Origin: Agrococcus carbonis
GTDB lineage: Bacteria > Actinomycetota > Actinomycetes > Actinomycetales > Microbacteriaceae
Length of the DNA: 64,000 bases
Direction of reading: 5' to 3'
Assembly (NCBI RefSeq): GCF_900104705.1
Contig: NZ_LT629734.1
Span: forward strand, 496,001 to 560,000
The stretch's first letter is position 1, and the number at the start of each line of letters is the position of its first letter. Under the pieces are notes generated by a model that made no database searches, had not been told where the DNA came from, and worked only from the letters and a program-made list of their open reading frames with translations. This document shows, piece by piece, positions 41,023 to 50,023 of the stretch. The position numbers and the translations under genes are program-made.

Positions 41023-42021
41023 ATGGACGCTGGCAGGGTCGCACTGATCACGGGGATCACGGGCCAGGACGGCTCCTACCTCGCCGAGCTGCTGCTCGAC
41101 AAGGGCTACACTGTGCACGGGCTCATCCGCCGTGCCTCGACGTTCAACACGTCGCGCATCGACCACCTCTACCGCGACCCGCACGACGAGGAGGCGCGCC
41201 TCTTCCTCCACTACGCCGACCTCTCCGACGGCTCGCGCCTCGTGACCCTCATCGAGCGCGTGCGACCCGACGAGATCTACCACCTCGCGGCGCAGTCGCA
41301 CGTGCGCGTCTCGTTCGACGAGCCCGAGTTCACCGGGGACGTCACGGGCATCGGCACGACGCGCATCCTCGAGGCGATCCGCGAGTCGGGGCTGCCCACG
41401 CGGTTCTACCAGGCCTCGAGCTCGGAGATGTTCGGCGCTACGCCGCCGCCTCAGAGCGAGACGACCCCCTTCTACCCGCGATCGCCGTACGGCGCGGCGA
41501 AGCTCTACGCCTACTGGATGACGCGCAACTACCGCGAGGCGTACGACATGTACGCGGTGAACGGGATCCTCTTCAACCACGAGTCGCCCAGGCGCGGCGA
41601 GACGTTCGTCTCGCGGAAGATCACCATGGCGGCGGCGCGGATCGCCTCGGGCCGCCAGGACGTCCTCTACCTCGGGAACCTCGACGCTGCGCGCGACTGG
41701 GGGTACGCGAAGGAGTACGTCGAGGGCATGTGGCGCATGCTCCAGGTCGACGAGCCCGACGACTACGTGATCGCGACCGGCACGTCGTACACCGTGCGCG
41801 ACTTCCTCGACTTCGCGTTCGGCCACGTCGGCCTCGACTGGCAGGACCACGTGCGGTTCGACGAGCGGTACCTGCGGCCGACCGAGGTCGACGCCCTCGT
41901 GGGCGATGCGAGCAAGGCCGAGCGCGTGCTCCACTGGAAGCCGCAGACGCACACGCCCGATCTCGCCCGGCTCATGGTCGACGCCGACCTCGCGCGCATC
42001 GCGGAGGCGCAGCGGCTATGA
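41023..42021 (+). CDS. gmd: GDP-mannose 4,6-dehydratase
   Basis: The 332-residue SDR makes GDP-4-keto-6-deoxy-D-mannose from GDP-D-mannose. Hallmarks are [57 protein letters not shown], the catalytic ASSSEMFG and [27 protein letters not shown] and the NADP-contact [17 protein letters not shown] 41023 gives the canonical N-terminus. Its stop overlaps the fucosyltransferase start. GDP-mannose synthesis genes (manB/manC) are not in this window. Confidence 0.97.
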   Translation: MDAGRVALITGITGQDGSYLAELLLDKGYTVHGLIRRASTFNTSRIDHLYRDPHDEEARLFLHYADLSDGSRLVTLIERVRPDEIYHLAAQSHVRVSFDEPEFTGDVTGIGTTRILEAIRESGLPTRFYQASSSEMFGATPPPQSETTPFYPRSPYGAAKLYAYWMTRNYREAYDMYAVNGILFNHESPRRGETFVSRKITMAAARIASGRQDVLYLGNLDAARDWGYAKEYVEGMWRMLQVDEPDDYVIATGTSYTVRDFLDFAFGHVGLDWQDHVRFDERYLRPTEVDALVGDASKAERVLHWKPQTHTPDLARLMVDADLARIAEAQRL

Positions 42022-42989
42022 CCGCGACACCCGAGCGGGTCCTCCTCATCAAGGCGAAGGGCGGGCTCGGCAACCGCATGCTCTCCGCGTGCACGGGCCT
42101 CGTGCTCGCGGAGCTCACGGGTCGCACCGCCGTCATCGACTGGCGCGACGGCGACTACCTGCCGCTCGGCGATGACGCGTACCCCGCGCTCTTCGACGGC
42201 CCGGGCGGGCACGTCGCTGCCGAGTTCGACGACCGGGTCGACGTGGCCCCGGCCCTCTGGCGCGGCCGCCTCGACGAGCACCCGTTCCAGATCATCGACG
42301 ACCGATTCCCCGGCGAGCACAGCAGCCCCTTCGTCTACCGCAGGCTCTCGATCGACCTCGCGCATCCCGACGTGCCCGAGCCGATCGCGGTCTTCTGGTC
42401 GTACCTCCCGAAGATGGCCCGCATCCGTCGCCGCGCGAGCCGCGCCCCCGCGTTCCGGGGCATGGGGCACGAGCAGCTGACGAGGTGGGCGCTCGAGCGG
42501 TGGTTCCGTCCGAACGCGCGCGTGCGATCGGCGCTCGAGCGGCTCTTCCCCGACGATGCGCGGCCGCGCATCGGCGTGCACATCCGCTACACCGACCGGA
42601 AGGTGTCGCTCGACCGCGTCTTCCGCGAGACCCGAAGGCTGCGCGAGCGCGCCCCCGACGCTCGGATCTTCCTCGCGACCGACAACGCGGCCGTGCAGGC
42701 GCGGTTCCGCGAGGCGTTCGACGACGTGCTCGTCATCGAGAAGGCCCTCGGCGCGGACGACCGGTCGCTGCATCAGCAGACCGAGACCGACGATCCGCTC
42801 CGCGAGGCCGAGAACGCCCTCGTCGACATGTGGGGGCTGGCCGGCTGCCACTGGCTCGTCCACTCGCGCCACTCGACGTTCTCGGTCGCGGCGGCGCTCA
42901 TCGGCGGCATCCCGAGGTCGCGGCAGCGCGACGTCGACCGGTGGAACCCGAGGGTCGTCGGCAAGCGCTGGGTGCAGACCTGGGCCTAG
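42018..42989 (+). CDS. NodZ/alpha-1,6-fucosyltransferase-like protein
   Basis: The 323-residue protein has [31 protein letters not shown] at the start, like NodZ and the FUT-type GT-B enzymes. It also has the GDP-fucose-site motif [16 protein letters not shown] (H-x-R-x-x-D) and a late segment [18 protein letters not shown] that matches the third conserved block. Its ATGA overlap with gmd makes GDP-fucose, or the 6-deoxy-hexose made from it, the likely donor. It should add fucose to the lipid-linked repeat unit. Specificity is an inference from context and motifs. Confidence 0.82.
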   Translation: MTATPERVLLIKAKGGLGNRMLSACTGLVLAELTGRTAVIDWRDGDYLPLGDDAYPALFDGPGGHVAAEFDDRVDVAPALWRGRLDEHPFQIIDDRFPGEHSSPFVYRRLSIDLAHPDVPEPIAVFWSYLPKMARIRRRASRAPAFRGMGHEQLTRWALERWFRPNARVRSALERLFPDDARPRIGVHIRYTDRKVSLDRVFRETRRLRERAPDARIFLATDNAAVQARFREAFDDVLVIEKALGADDRSLHQQTETDDPLREAENALVDMWGLAGCHWLVHSRHSTFSVAAALIGGIPRSRQRDVDRWNPRVVGKRWVQTWA

Positions 42990-43023
42990 CCGCGGCTGAC
43001 CTGGTCGTGCGCGAGACGCGGCG

Positions 43024-43722
43024 TCAGCGCAGCGGTCGAGGCGCGCGAGCCGCGTGGCGCGGAGCGCGCCGCGCCGGGAGCGGGGCGACCGCGGCCGCCC
43101 GCCTGCGGCGATCGAGCACCTGCACGCACGCGAGCGTCAGCCCGATGCCGAGCGCGGCGGTCATCGCGAGCGCGCGGACGCGACTTCCCGTCACATGCTG
43201 GATGACGGGCGCCTCGGGCGACTCGATCACGGTGATCCGCGACGCCGGCGCGACGCCGTAGCGCGCTTGCAGCGACTCGAGCGTCGCGGCCACCTCGCGC
43301 ACCAGCTCCTCCTGCTGCGCCGCGACGGCTTCGGCCGTGGGCGCAGCGACCTCGAGCACGAGGCGCTGCGTCGCGAAGTTCGTCGCCCACTGGCCGCCCG
43401 TGTCGGGCAGCCGCAGCGACCAGCCCTCGTCGACCCCGAGCCCGACGAGCGTCACCTCCGGCGACGCGTACTTCGGCAGCCGCGCGGGACCGACGACCGC
43501 CCGCGCCACTGCTCCCGCGGTCATGGTGATCGAGTCCGACTGCGTGCCGATCGCGTTCGGGCGGTCGTCGCTCGTCGGCGCGAGGAAGATGAGCTCGGTG
43601 CGCGAGTAGTGCACGCCGTCCTGCTGGGCGACCGCTGCGCCCGCGACAGCCGTCAGGATCGCGCCGATGACCACCACGGGCCATGCGCGCCAGCACGCTC
43701 GGATCAGTTCCCAGAGAGACAT
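43024..43722 (-). CDS. Wzz-like chain-length/capsule export protein, kinase-less (first copy)
   Basis: The 232-residue protein has one TM helix at each end (WPVVVIGAILTAVAGAAVA near 15-33, and ALAMTAALGIGLTLACVQV near 190) around an extracytoplasmic domain. This is the layout of Wzz/actinobacterial capsular polysaccharide proteins without the tyrosine-kinase domain. ESPEAPVIQHVTGS, just before TM2, is the usual proline-rich site of that family. It should set polymer length or guide export. ATG 43722 is preferred over the frame's upstream starts because these would be antisense to the divergent paralogue. Confidence 0.75.
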   Translation of the reverse strand: MSLWELIRACWRAWPVVVIGAILTAVAGAAVAQQDGVHYSRTELIFLAPTSDDRPNAIGTQSDSITMTAGAVARAVVGPARLPKYASPEVTLVGLGVDEGWSLRLPDTGGQWATNFATQRLVLEVAAPTAEAVAAQQEELVREVAATLESLQARYGVAPASRITVIESPEAPVIQHVTGSRVRALAMTAALGIGLTLACVQVLDRRRRAAAVAPLPARRAPRHAARAPRPLR

Positions 43723-43734
43723 GGTCGTGTGGCA

Positions 43735-43741
43735 TACACTA
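43735..43741. promoter_or_regulatory. Overlapping back-to-back -10 elements between the two Wzz-like genes
   Basis: TACACT (43735-43740, plus strand) and TAGTGT (43741-43736, minus strand) share five of their six base pairs in a 64-nt gap between divergent starts. Both fit TANNNT -10 boxes. The -35 positions are not well matched, and both assignments are tentative. Confidence 0.4.
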
Positions 43742-43786
43742 ACGCTGCCCCGGCTGTCGGTGAAGATGGTGCGGAGAGGATCTGAC

Positions 43787-44557
43787 ATGGTGCGCGACGT
43801 GATCCGAGTGCTGGTCCGCCGCTGGTACGTCGTGCTCCTCGGCCTCCTGCTCACCGCGGGCCTCGCGTACGGCGCGGTCGCCGCGACGCCCCCCGAGTTC
43901 AAGTCGCGCGCGCTCGTGCTGCTGCTGCCGTCCGCCGACGCCGTGGAGGAGATCGGCAACCCGCTGCTCGCCCTCAGCGGCCTCGAGCAGCCCGCGAGCC
44001 TCGTCGTCGCCCAGATCATGAGCAACCCCGAGCGGGAGGCCGTCGAGCGGCGCTCGGCGACCGCCGACTACTTCGTCGCCCTCGACAGCAGCGTGCGCGG
44101 CCCCGTCATCCTCGTCGAGGTGAACGACGTCACCGCCGCGCAGAGCCTCGCGACGCTCGAGTACCTGAAGGGGCGGATCTCCGACGAGCTCGCGCGCCTC
44201 CAGGCAGAGGTGGACGCCCCTGACGACTCGATCATCCGATCGATGGAGCTCACGACCGACGTGACCGCGACCGAGGATCTCAGCACCACGATCCGCAACG
44301 CCATCGCGGCCGTCGCGGTCGGACTCGCGGCCACCGGGTTCCTCGCCTTCGGCGTCGACGGGCTCATCACCCGCCGCTCGGCGCGGGAGCCGGCGCTCCC
44401 CCGTGCGGAGGGCGCCGCGAATGACCTGTCGGGCGATCGGGCCGGCCGCGTTCCGGCCGTCCCGAAGGAGCCCGCCGACGCTGCGCCGGCGCAGCAGGAC
44501 GAGGAGGCGGCCCAGGCGCCGGAGCCGTCACCGGCGCGGACCGGCCGCGCTCGATGA
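43787..44557 (+). CDS. Wzz-like chain-length protein, kinase-less (second copy)
   Basis: The 256-residue protein has N-terminal TM helix VVLLGLLLTAGLAYGAVAA, an extracytoplasmic domain starting TPPEFKSRALVLLLPS, and a second TM helix near 180 (AIAAVAVGLAATGFLAFGV). The proline-rich motif typical of Wzz is reduced (MELTTDVTATEDLS). A Pro/Ala/Glu-rich cytoplasmic tail of about 60 residues replaces a kinase domain. GGAGAGGA before ATG 43787 decides the start. Its stop overlaps the polymerase gene, which fits a chain-length partner. Confidence 0.75.
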   Translation: MVRDVIRVLVRRWYVVLLGLLLTAGLAYGAVAATPPEFKSRALVLLLPSADAVEEIGNPLLALSGLEQPASLVVAQIMSNPEREAVERRSATADYFVALDSSVRGPVILVEVNDVTAAQSLATLEYLKGRISDELARLQAEVDAPDDSIIRSMELTTDVTATEDLSTTIRNAIAAVAVGLAATGFLAFGVDGLITRRSAREPALPRAEGAANDLSGDRAGRVPAVPKEPADAAPAQQDEEAAQAPEPSPARTGRAR

Positions 44558-45879
44558 CGACTGCCGTCCGGCGCCTCCGACCGCCCACGACGGCGATCGA
44601 CGCCGTCGGCTGGCTGACGCTCTACCTCGTCCTGCTCTTCTTCGTGCCGTCGCGGTTCGTGATCGGCCAGCTCGGCAGCGCCGGCGCGCCGTCGATGCTG
44701 TTCGGGCTCGGGAGCCTCGCGCTCTGGGTCTTCATGTTCGTCGGCGGGCTGCGACGACCTGCCGGGAGCGCGCAGCCCGTCCGGATCGCCCTCGGCGTGC
44801 TGCTGCTCTGCGTCGGCATCAGCTACGTGCTCGCGATGGCCGGCCCGATGAGCGCCGACGAGGTGAGCCCGGCGGATGTCGCGCTCCTCACCCTCGCGTC
44901 GTGGGCGGGCACGCTGCTGCTCACCCACGACACGACCTTCGAGCGCGACCGGCTCGACACGCTCGTCTGGCGACTCGCGGTCTGCGGCGGGCTCATCGCG
45001 CTGCTCGGCATCGTGCAGGTCGTCACGCGCGAGCTCTGGGTCGACCAGCTGACGATCCCGGGGCTCGCGAGCTCGCCGGGCTACGACCTGAGCGGGCGCG
45101 GCGGCTTCCCTCGACCCGCCGGAACGTCCATCCACCCGATCGAGTACGGCATGCTCCTCGCGATGCTGCTGCCGCTCGTCCTCCACGTCGGGTTCCACCA
45201 CGTGCACCGCGGCCGCCTCGTCCGGTGGCTGCCCGCGCTCGCCGTCGTCGCCGTCATCCCCGTGACGTCGTCGCGCTCGGCGTACCTGGGCGCGCTCCTC
45301 GCGCTCGGCGTCTGCGTCATCGGCTGGGCGACGAGGCGCCGGCTCCTCGCAGCCGGGGTCGGCGCCGCGGGCCTGCTCGCGATGCTCGTCGTGACCCCGA
45401 ACCTCTTCAATGCCACCGTGGGACTCTTCGTGGGCGCCGCCGACGATCCCAGCGTCACGTCTCGCGTCGAGAGCCTTCCGATCGCCGGTGACTTCATCGC
45501 CCGCTCGCCGCTGTTCGGGCGCGGCCTCGGCACGTTCCTCCCCAAGTACCGCATCTTCGACAACCAGTACCTCGTGCTGCTCGTCACGATCGGCATCGTG
45601 GGCACGCTCGCGTTCCTCGCGCTCGGCGTCACGACCGCCGTCGTCATGCTGCGGCTCCGCTGGATCGTGGCCGACGAGGCCACCCGCGACCTCGCGCTCT
45701 CGCTCGCCGCCGCAGTATGCGCCGGGTTCGCGTGCCTCGTCATGTTCGACGCGTTCTCGTTCCCGATGGCGACGGGCACGCTCTTCCTCATCCTGGGCAT
45801 CGCGGGAGCCCTGTGGAAGCTCGAGCGCGGCCCGACGGCCGCACCGTTCGGGCGGCGTGTGGTGCGCAGCCCGCGCTAG
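44554..45879 (+). CDS. Wzy/O-antigen ligase (WaaL)-like membrane polymerase
   Basis: The 441-residue protein has about 11-12 TM segments and a large external loop around RVESLPIAGDFIARSPLFGRGLGTF. The G-R-G-L-G-T-F stretch and the earlier FPRPAGTSIHPIEYGMLLA are typical of the Wzy_C/O-antigen-ligase domain. Such proteins polymerise lipid-linked repeat units or transfer the chain to an acceptor on the outer face. The ATGA overlap with the Wzz-like gene supports a polymerase role. Which of polymerase or ligase it is cannot be settled from sequence alone. Confidence 0.85.
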   Translation: MTTAVRRLRPPTTAIDAVGWLTLYLVLLFFVPSRFVIGQLGSAGAPSMLFGLGSLALWVFMFVGGLRRPAGSAQPVRIALGVLLLCVGISYVLAMAGPMSADEVSPADVALLTLASWAGTLLLTHDTTFERDRLDTLVWRLAVCGGLIALLGIVQVVTRELWVDQLTIPGLASSPGYDLSGRGGFPRPAGTSIHPIEYGMLLAMLLPLVLHVGFHHVHRGRLVRWLPALAVVAVIPVTSSRSAYLGALLALGVCVIGWATRRRLLAAGVGAAGLLAMLVVTPNLFNATVGLFVGAADDPSVTSRVESLPIAGDFIARSPLFGRGLGTFLPKYRIFDNQYLVLLVTIGIVGTLAFLALGVTTAVVMLRLRWIVADEATRDLALSLAAAVCAGFACLVMFDAFSFPMATGTLFLILGIAGALWKLERGPTAAPFGRRVVRSPR

Positions 45880-45904
45880 TGAGGCTCGCCCGGGAAGACC
45901 GCGC

Positions 45905-46756
45905 TCACCACTCGAGCGCGACGAGCTCGCTGTAGAGGTAGTCGATGCTCGTGGATGCGAGCGCGCTGCTCTTGAACATCTTCGGTCGGGTGCGCGGGAG
46001 CGCCACGGTGCCCGGCGGTGGGTCCCCGACGACCCTCCGCTCGAGGAGCGTCACCGCGATCCCGTGGTGCAGCAGCAGGTGCGCACCGACGTCGCGGACC
46101 GCCCGCCGGAACAGGTCCGGGTTCGAGACGTGCAGGATCGAGGCGAATGCACGCACGCGCTTGCGCCGGTCGCGCCGGAAGATGATGTAGCACTGCTCCT
46201 CGCCCGAGAGCACGATGAGGTGCCGCGCGGCGGCGGCGGCGCGGTGATCCGCCCACACGCGCCGCTCGGCGCCCGACAGCGCGGCGTCGATCCGATCCGG
46301 ATCTCCCGTGACGCGCACGCCGAGCGTCCTCCACGGCAGGTTCGGCATCGCCGATGCCGACGTGTCGAGCTCCGTGAACCCCATCGCGCGGTCGAGCGCC
46401 ACCACGCTCCCGCTCGGCGACAGATCCGTGAAGTGGTAGCCGCGCATCCGCACGAGCGCCATCGCGAGCCGCAGCCCCTCGGCGCGATGCTCCTCCCGCA
46501 CGCACCAGGCACCGAGGTTGCAGAAGCGCTCGGCGTGGCCGTCGACCTCCCGCTCCGAGAAGTAGGCCAGGTACGCGCCGACGATGTCCCCTTCGGCCCG
46601 CAGCAGGAACCCGTGATGCGGCGCCGCGTCGCTCCAGCGCATGCGCAGTGCGCGAGCCCATTGCTCGGGCGCCACCCGACGATTGTGGTGGTCGTGCATG
46701 AATCGCGAGACCGCCTCGATGTCGGCGTCGGCGATGGGGGCGAGCGCGACCTCCAT
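45905..46756 (-). CDS. GNAT-fold acyltransferase of the exopolysaccharide operon
   Basis: The 283-residue protein has a GNAT-like segment FCNLGAWCVREEHRAEGLRLAMALVRM (motif A with R-x-E-G-L-x-L-A) and DLSPSGSVVALDRAMGFTEL. Its C-terminal 130 residues (RRVWADHRAAAAARHLIVLSGEEQCYIIFRRDRRKRVR...) look like a second, diverged GNAT lobe. It is the last gene of the 14-gene operon and follows the asparagine-synthetase-like gene directly (the stop abuts its ATG). I infer that it may move an acyl or aminoacyl group from the carrier protein to the sugar; ordinary acetyl transfer is the alternative. Confidence 0.7.
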   Translation of the reverse strand: MEVALAPIADADIEAVSRFMHDHHNRRVAPEQWARALRMRWSDAAPHHGFLLRAEGDIVGAYLAYFSEREVDGHAERFCNLGAWCVREEHRAEGLRLAMALVRMRGYHFTDLSPSGSVVALDRAMGFTELDTSASAMPNLPWRTLGVRVTGDPDRIDAALSGAERRVWADHRAAAAARHLIVLSGEEQCYIIFRRDRRKRVRAFASILHVSNPDLFRRAVRDVGAHLLLHHGIAVTLLERRVVGDPPPGTVALPRTRPKMFKSSALASTSIDYLYSELVALEW

Positions 46757-48478
46757 TCAGCGCCCCTCGGCAGCGACCGCGAGGTTGGTCAGCAGCGCGA
46801 CCGAGCTCGGCCGAGGCTCGTGCGCGCCGTCGAGCACTGCGGCGACCCAGCGCTCGGACACGAACGGCTCGCGGACGACGCCGTCGAGGATTGCGGGGTG
46901 CGCTCGCCAGTGGGCGACGACCTTCGCGGCGAGCTCCTCGCCCCCAGCCGGCGCTCGACCGCGGTGCCGCAGCCGCTGCGCTGCCTTCCTCGCGAGCCTC
47001 CTCGCGGTGCGATAGGTGCCCGCGACGCCTTCCCACGCGGAGGGCTCGGCGTAGGACGCGGGCGCGGGTCGCCCCTCGAGCGGAAGTCGGCCGAGCTCGG
47101 GGTCGAGCGCCATCTGCAGCCGCGCGAGGAACCGCGCGTTCGCCTTCTCCCGCGGGGGCAGTCCCGACACGATGGCGAGGAAGTCGCGGTCGAGCATCGG
47201 GTTGACGACGACGCGCTGGTCGCTGACGGCGATGTCGGTCGCCCCTGCCCACCGTTGCATGCGGTGGCGCAGGTACAGCGCGTCCGTCGCCCGGAACCAC
47301 TCGTCGCCGCCGCGACGGAGCGCGTCGTGCACTTCGTCCACGGCGCGCTCCCGGGCCCAATCGGCGAACTCAGCGGTCAGCAGCCCCGGCTCGACCGCTT
47401 CGTTGACGAACAGCTTCCAGTCAGCGAGCCGCGCGGCGTCCTTCCGCTCGTACGTGCGGTCGTCGACGTCCCCGACGTAGTAGAACCCCCGGGCGACCTC
47501 CCCGCCCAGCCCGGAGATGCGCACACCCTGCGCGAACGCCCGCTCGGCGTTCCGCTGCGCTGCCAGTGCGACGGGATCCGTCATGCAGTCGAGCCGGGTC
47601 GCCTCCGCCCGGCACGACGCCCACGCGTCCTCGGGCGAGAGATCGTCGAGCCCGGCGAATCCGTGGACCTCGTGCTCGATGCCGAAGCGCCGCGCGATGT
47701 CGCGCGCGACGGCGACGTCGCCGGCACCCGGGACGTCGAGCGTCATGGCGTGCAGCCCTCGGCGTCGTTCGGGCGGGATCGCGCTCAGCAGCAGGCGCGA
47801 GTCCATGCCGCCGGTGAGCTGGAGCACCGCATCCGGATGCTCGTCGAGCAGCCGCTCGAGCGAGCGTCGCAGGATGCCCGCCGCGTGCGGCACGGCAGCG
47901 TCGTCGGTGGGGTTCGCCGCGTCGGCATCGGCGGCGAGCGACAGCCCGTCGGCCGTGAGCGATGCGGATGCGCTCGGCGGGAGCTTCCGGACGCCGTCGA
48001 AGAGCGTCCGGGATGCCAGCTGCCAGCCGAGCTGCGACTGCACCGCGACGCCGACCGGATCGAACCCGGCGGCGACGCGCTCGGCGATCAGGAGCGCGGA
48101 GGTCGAGAGCATGACGGACCCGGGACCGTCATGGGCGAACACGTGCTCGAAGCCCATCCAGTCCCCCGAGAACCGCAGGGTGCCGCCGGACGCCTGGATC
48201 GCCCCGAAGGGCGGCAGCAGATCGTGGAGGAGCGCAGGATCGACCGCCATCGCGTCGGCGATCTCGCCGCCGTCCAGCGCGCCGTCGCGACGCCGCGCGA
48301 CCCTCGAGACGACGAAGGTCCGACGGCCCTCGTGCCCGTCGTCGACCGCGGGCCGGCCCCATAGCGAGAGCGAGATGGCCTCGAATCGTTCATGCGCCGC
48401 GCCGTCCGGCACGCCGGCGACGGGTTCCGCACCGCCGAGCGTCGCGAGGAACCCGGTGCGGAGCGCGGACGGCATCAT
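46757..48478 (-). CDS. Asparagine synthetase-like amidotransferase without the glutaminase cysteine
   Basis: The 573-residue protein has the ATP-pyrophosphatase PP-loop LTGGMDSRLLLSA (near 220), the variant of SGGxDS seen in asparagine-synthase-related proteins, and later RISGLGGEVARGFYY. The first 200 residues resemble the Ntn glutaminase half, but the mature protein would begin Met-Met-Pro, so the Cys2 needed to release ammonia from glutamine is absent; no upstream start provides it. Cys-less relatives (beta-lactam synthetase, lasso-peptide cyclases) use another amine to form amides. The full-length relatives in exosortase-A loci are called amidotransferase 1. It lies between the ACP and GNAT genes. 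Confidence 0.82.
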   Translation of the reverse strand: MMPSALRTGFLATLGGAEPVAGVPDGAAHERFEAISLSLWGRPAVDDGHEGRRTFVVSRVARRRDGALDGGEIADAMAVDPALLHDLLPPFGAIQASGGTLRFSGDWMGFEHVFAHDGPGSVMLSTSALLIAERVAAGFDPVGVAVQSQLGWQLASRTLFDGVRKLPPSASASLTADGLSLAADADAANPTDDAAVPHAAGILRRSLERLLDEHPDAVLQLTGGMDSRLLLSAIPPERRRGLHAMTLDVPGAGDVAVARDIARRFGIEHEVHGFAGLDDLSPEDAWASCRAEATRLDCMTDPVALAAQRNAERAFAQGVRISGLGGEVARGFYYVGDVDDRTYERKDAARLADWKLFVNEAVEPGLLTAEFADWARERAVDEVHDALRRGGDEWFRATDALYLRHRMQRWAGATDIAVSDQRVVVNPMLDRDFLAIVSGLPPREKANARFLARLQMALDPELGRLPLEGRPAPASYAEPSAWEGVAGTYRTARRLARKAAQRLRHRGRAPAGGEELAAKVVAHWRAHPAILDGVVREPFVSERWVAAVLDGAHEPRPSSVALLTNLAVAAEGR

Positions 48479-48526
48479 GCGCGCCGCCCGCGGCGCGATC
48501 TGACGGCATCCTTCGTCATCGCCGGC

Positions 48527-48781
48527 TCAGTCCGCGAGCTTCTGCTCCACGAAGTCGGTCAGGCTGCCCACCGTGCCGAACAGCTCCGGACCGAACTCGT
48601 CGTCGTCGATCGTGATGTCGAACCGCTCCTCGATCGCGGCCACGAGCTGCACGACCCCGAAGGAGTCGAGCTCGGGCAGCGCACCGAGCAGCGGCGTGTG
48701 CGCCCCCAGATCCTCGGGCGGCACCGTGAGCTCGAGCGTCTCGATGAGGGTGTCGCGGATGGCGTCGATCGTCGCGGTCAT
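48527..48781 (-). CDS. Acyl carrier protein, free-standing
   Basis: The 84-residue acidic protein has the four-helix ACP pattern and the 4'-phosphopantetheine site ELDSFGVVQL, with Ser40 as the attachment residue. It is not a fatty-acid AcpP, because it lies within the polysaccharide operon, 15 nt after the decarboxylase and 48 nt before the asparagine-synthetase-like gene. GAGGAA precedes ATG 48781. I infer that it carries the amino-acyl intermediate loaded by the AMP-forming ligase. Confidence 0.9.
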   Translation of the reverse strand: MTATIDAIRDTLIETLELTVPPEDLGAHTPLLGALPELDSFGVVQLVAAIEERFDITIDDDEFGPELFGTVGSLTDFVEQKLAD

Positions 48782-48796
48782 GGGTTCCTCGTTCCG

Positions 48797-50023
48797 TCAG
48801 ACGAGCGCTTCCATCGGGGCGGCGTGCCCGAGGAAGGCCGTGGGGCTCGCGGTGAGCCCGTAGGCGCCCGCTTGGAAGACCACGACGAGATCCCCGATCT
48901 CGGCGCGGGGGAGCTCGAGCGCGTCGCCGAGCAGGTCGAGCGGTGTGCACAGGCACCCGACCACGGATGCGGTCTCGCTCGCCGCGCGCTCGGCGCGATT
49001 GCCGACGATGACCGGGTAGTTGCGCCGGATCGCCTGCCCGAGGTTCCCGGATGCCGCGAGCTGGTGGTGCATGCCGCCGTCGACCACGAGGTAGGTGGTG
49101 CCTCGGGAAACTTTGCGGTCGAGGACGCGGGTGACGTACACGCCGCACTCGCCCACGATGTAGCGGCCGAGCTCGATCACGGGTGCGGCTTCGGGCAGGT
49201 GCGGCGCGATGACGTCGTCCACGAGCGTGTGGAGCGCCGCGCCGACGGCGGCGAGGTCGAGCGGCCGGTCGCGCTCGACGTAGGGGATGCCGAAGCCGCC
49301 CCCGAGGTTCAGGTAGCGCACCGGACGCTCGAGCGCAGACGCGAGCTCGAGGACGAGCGCGACCGTGCTGCGCTGCGCCTCGGCGAGGATCTCGGCGCTG
49401 AGGTTCTGCGAGCCCGCGAAGACGTGGAACCCGACGACGTCCATCCCGGCGCCGGCGCAGTGGCGCAGCACCCGCGGCACCTCCTCGGCGTCGATGCCGA
49501 ACTGCTGCGGACCCCCACCCATCCTCATGCCCGATCCGCGCACGGCGAAGGGAGGGTTCACGCGGATGGCGACGCTCGGGGCGACGCCGAGCGCATCGGA
49601 AGCCGCGAGCACGCGATCGATCTCGGTGCGGGACTCGACCTCGATCAGCACTCCCGACGCGACGGCCCGGGCGATCGCGTCGGGATGCTTCCCCGGCCCG
49701 GCGAAGCTGATCCGACTCGCGTCGAGCCCGGTGTCGAGCGCGGTCCGCATCTCGAGCGCCGACGCGACGTCGATGCGGTCGGTGCGCAGCGCCAGGTGCT
49801 GCACGAGCGCGGGCATGGGATTGGCCTTCATCGCATAGCTCAGCTCGATCGAGGGCGGCAGCGCTGCCCGGAGCGCATCCACGCGCTGGTCGAGCAGACC
49901 GCGGTCGTAGGCGAAGAACGGCGTGGACCCGACCGCCGCGGCGAGCAGGCTCAGCGGCTTGCCCCCGACCCGCAGCTCGCCGGCGACCGTGCCGAACGCG
50001 GCGACGTGCTCCTCGGCCCTCAT
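48797..50023 (-). CDS. PLP-dependent decarboxylase, fold type III (DAP/ornithine decarboxylase-like)
   Basis: The 408-residue protein has an alanine-racemase-type barrel with the PLP lysine in ELSYAMKANPMPAL (Lys66). It also has the phosphate-binding glycines in YLNLGGGFGIPY, the ELGRYIVGECG motif and the C-terminal-barrel cysteine in VVGCLCTPLDLL, which in homologues reaches across the dimer. It resembles the decarboxylase associated with exosortase-A loci and BtrK/VinO, which act on amino acids bound to a carrier protein. The ATGA overlap with the ligase gene and the adjacent ACP support an aminoacyl-ACP substrate. Free diaminopimelate or ornithine is the alternative substrate. Confidence 0.88.
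   Translation of the reverse strand: MRAEEHVAAFGTVAGELRVGGKPLSLLAAAVGSTPFFAYDRGLLDQRVDALRAALPPSIELSYAMKANPMPALVQHLALRTDRIDVASALEMRTALDTGLDASRISFAGPGKHPDAIARAVASGVLIEVESRTEIDRVLAASDALGVAPSVAIRVNPPFAVRGSGMRMGGGPQQFGIDAEEVPRVLRHCAGAGMDVVGFHVFAGSQNLSAEILAEAQRSTVALVLELASALERPVRYLNLGGGFGIPYVERDRPLDLAAVGAALHTLVDDVIAPHLPEAAPVIELGRYIVGECGVYVTRVLDRKVSRGTTYLVVDGGMHHQLAASGNLGQAIRRNYPVIVGNRAERAASETASVVGCLCTPLDLLGDALELPRAEIGDLVVVFQAGAYGLTASPTAFLGHAAPMEALV

Noticed and set aside
48797..50023. lysA (diaminopimelate decarboxylase of lysine synthesis)
   Set aside because: The fold and motifs agree, but the gene is coupled to an AMP-forming ligase and an ACP in a polysaccharide operon; a carrier-bound substrate is more likely, so the symbol is not used.
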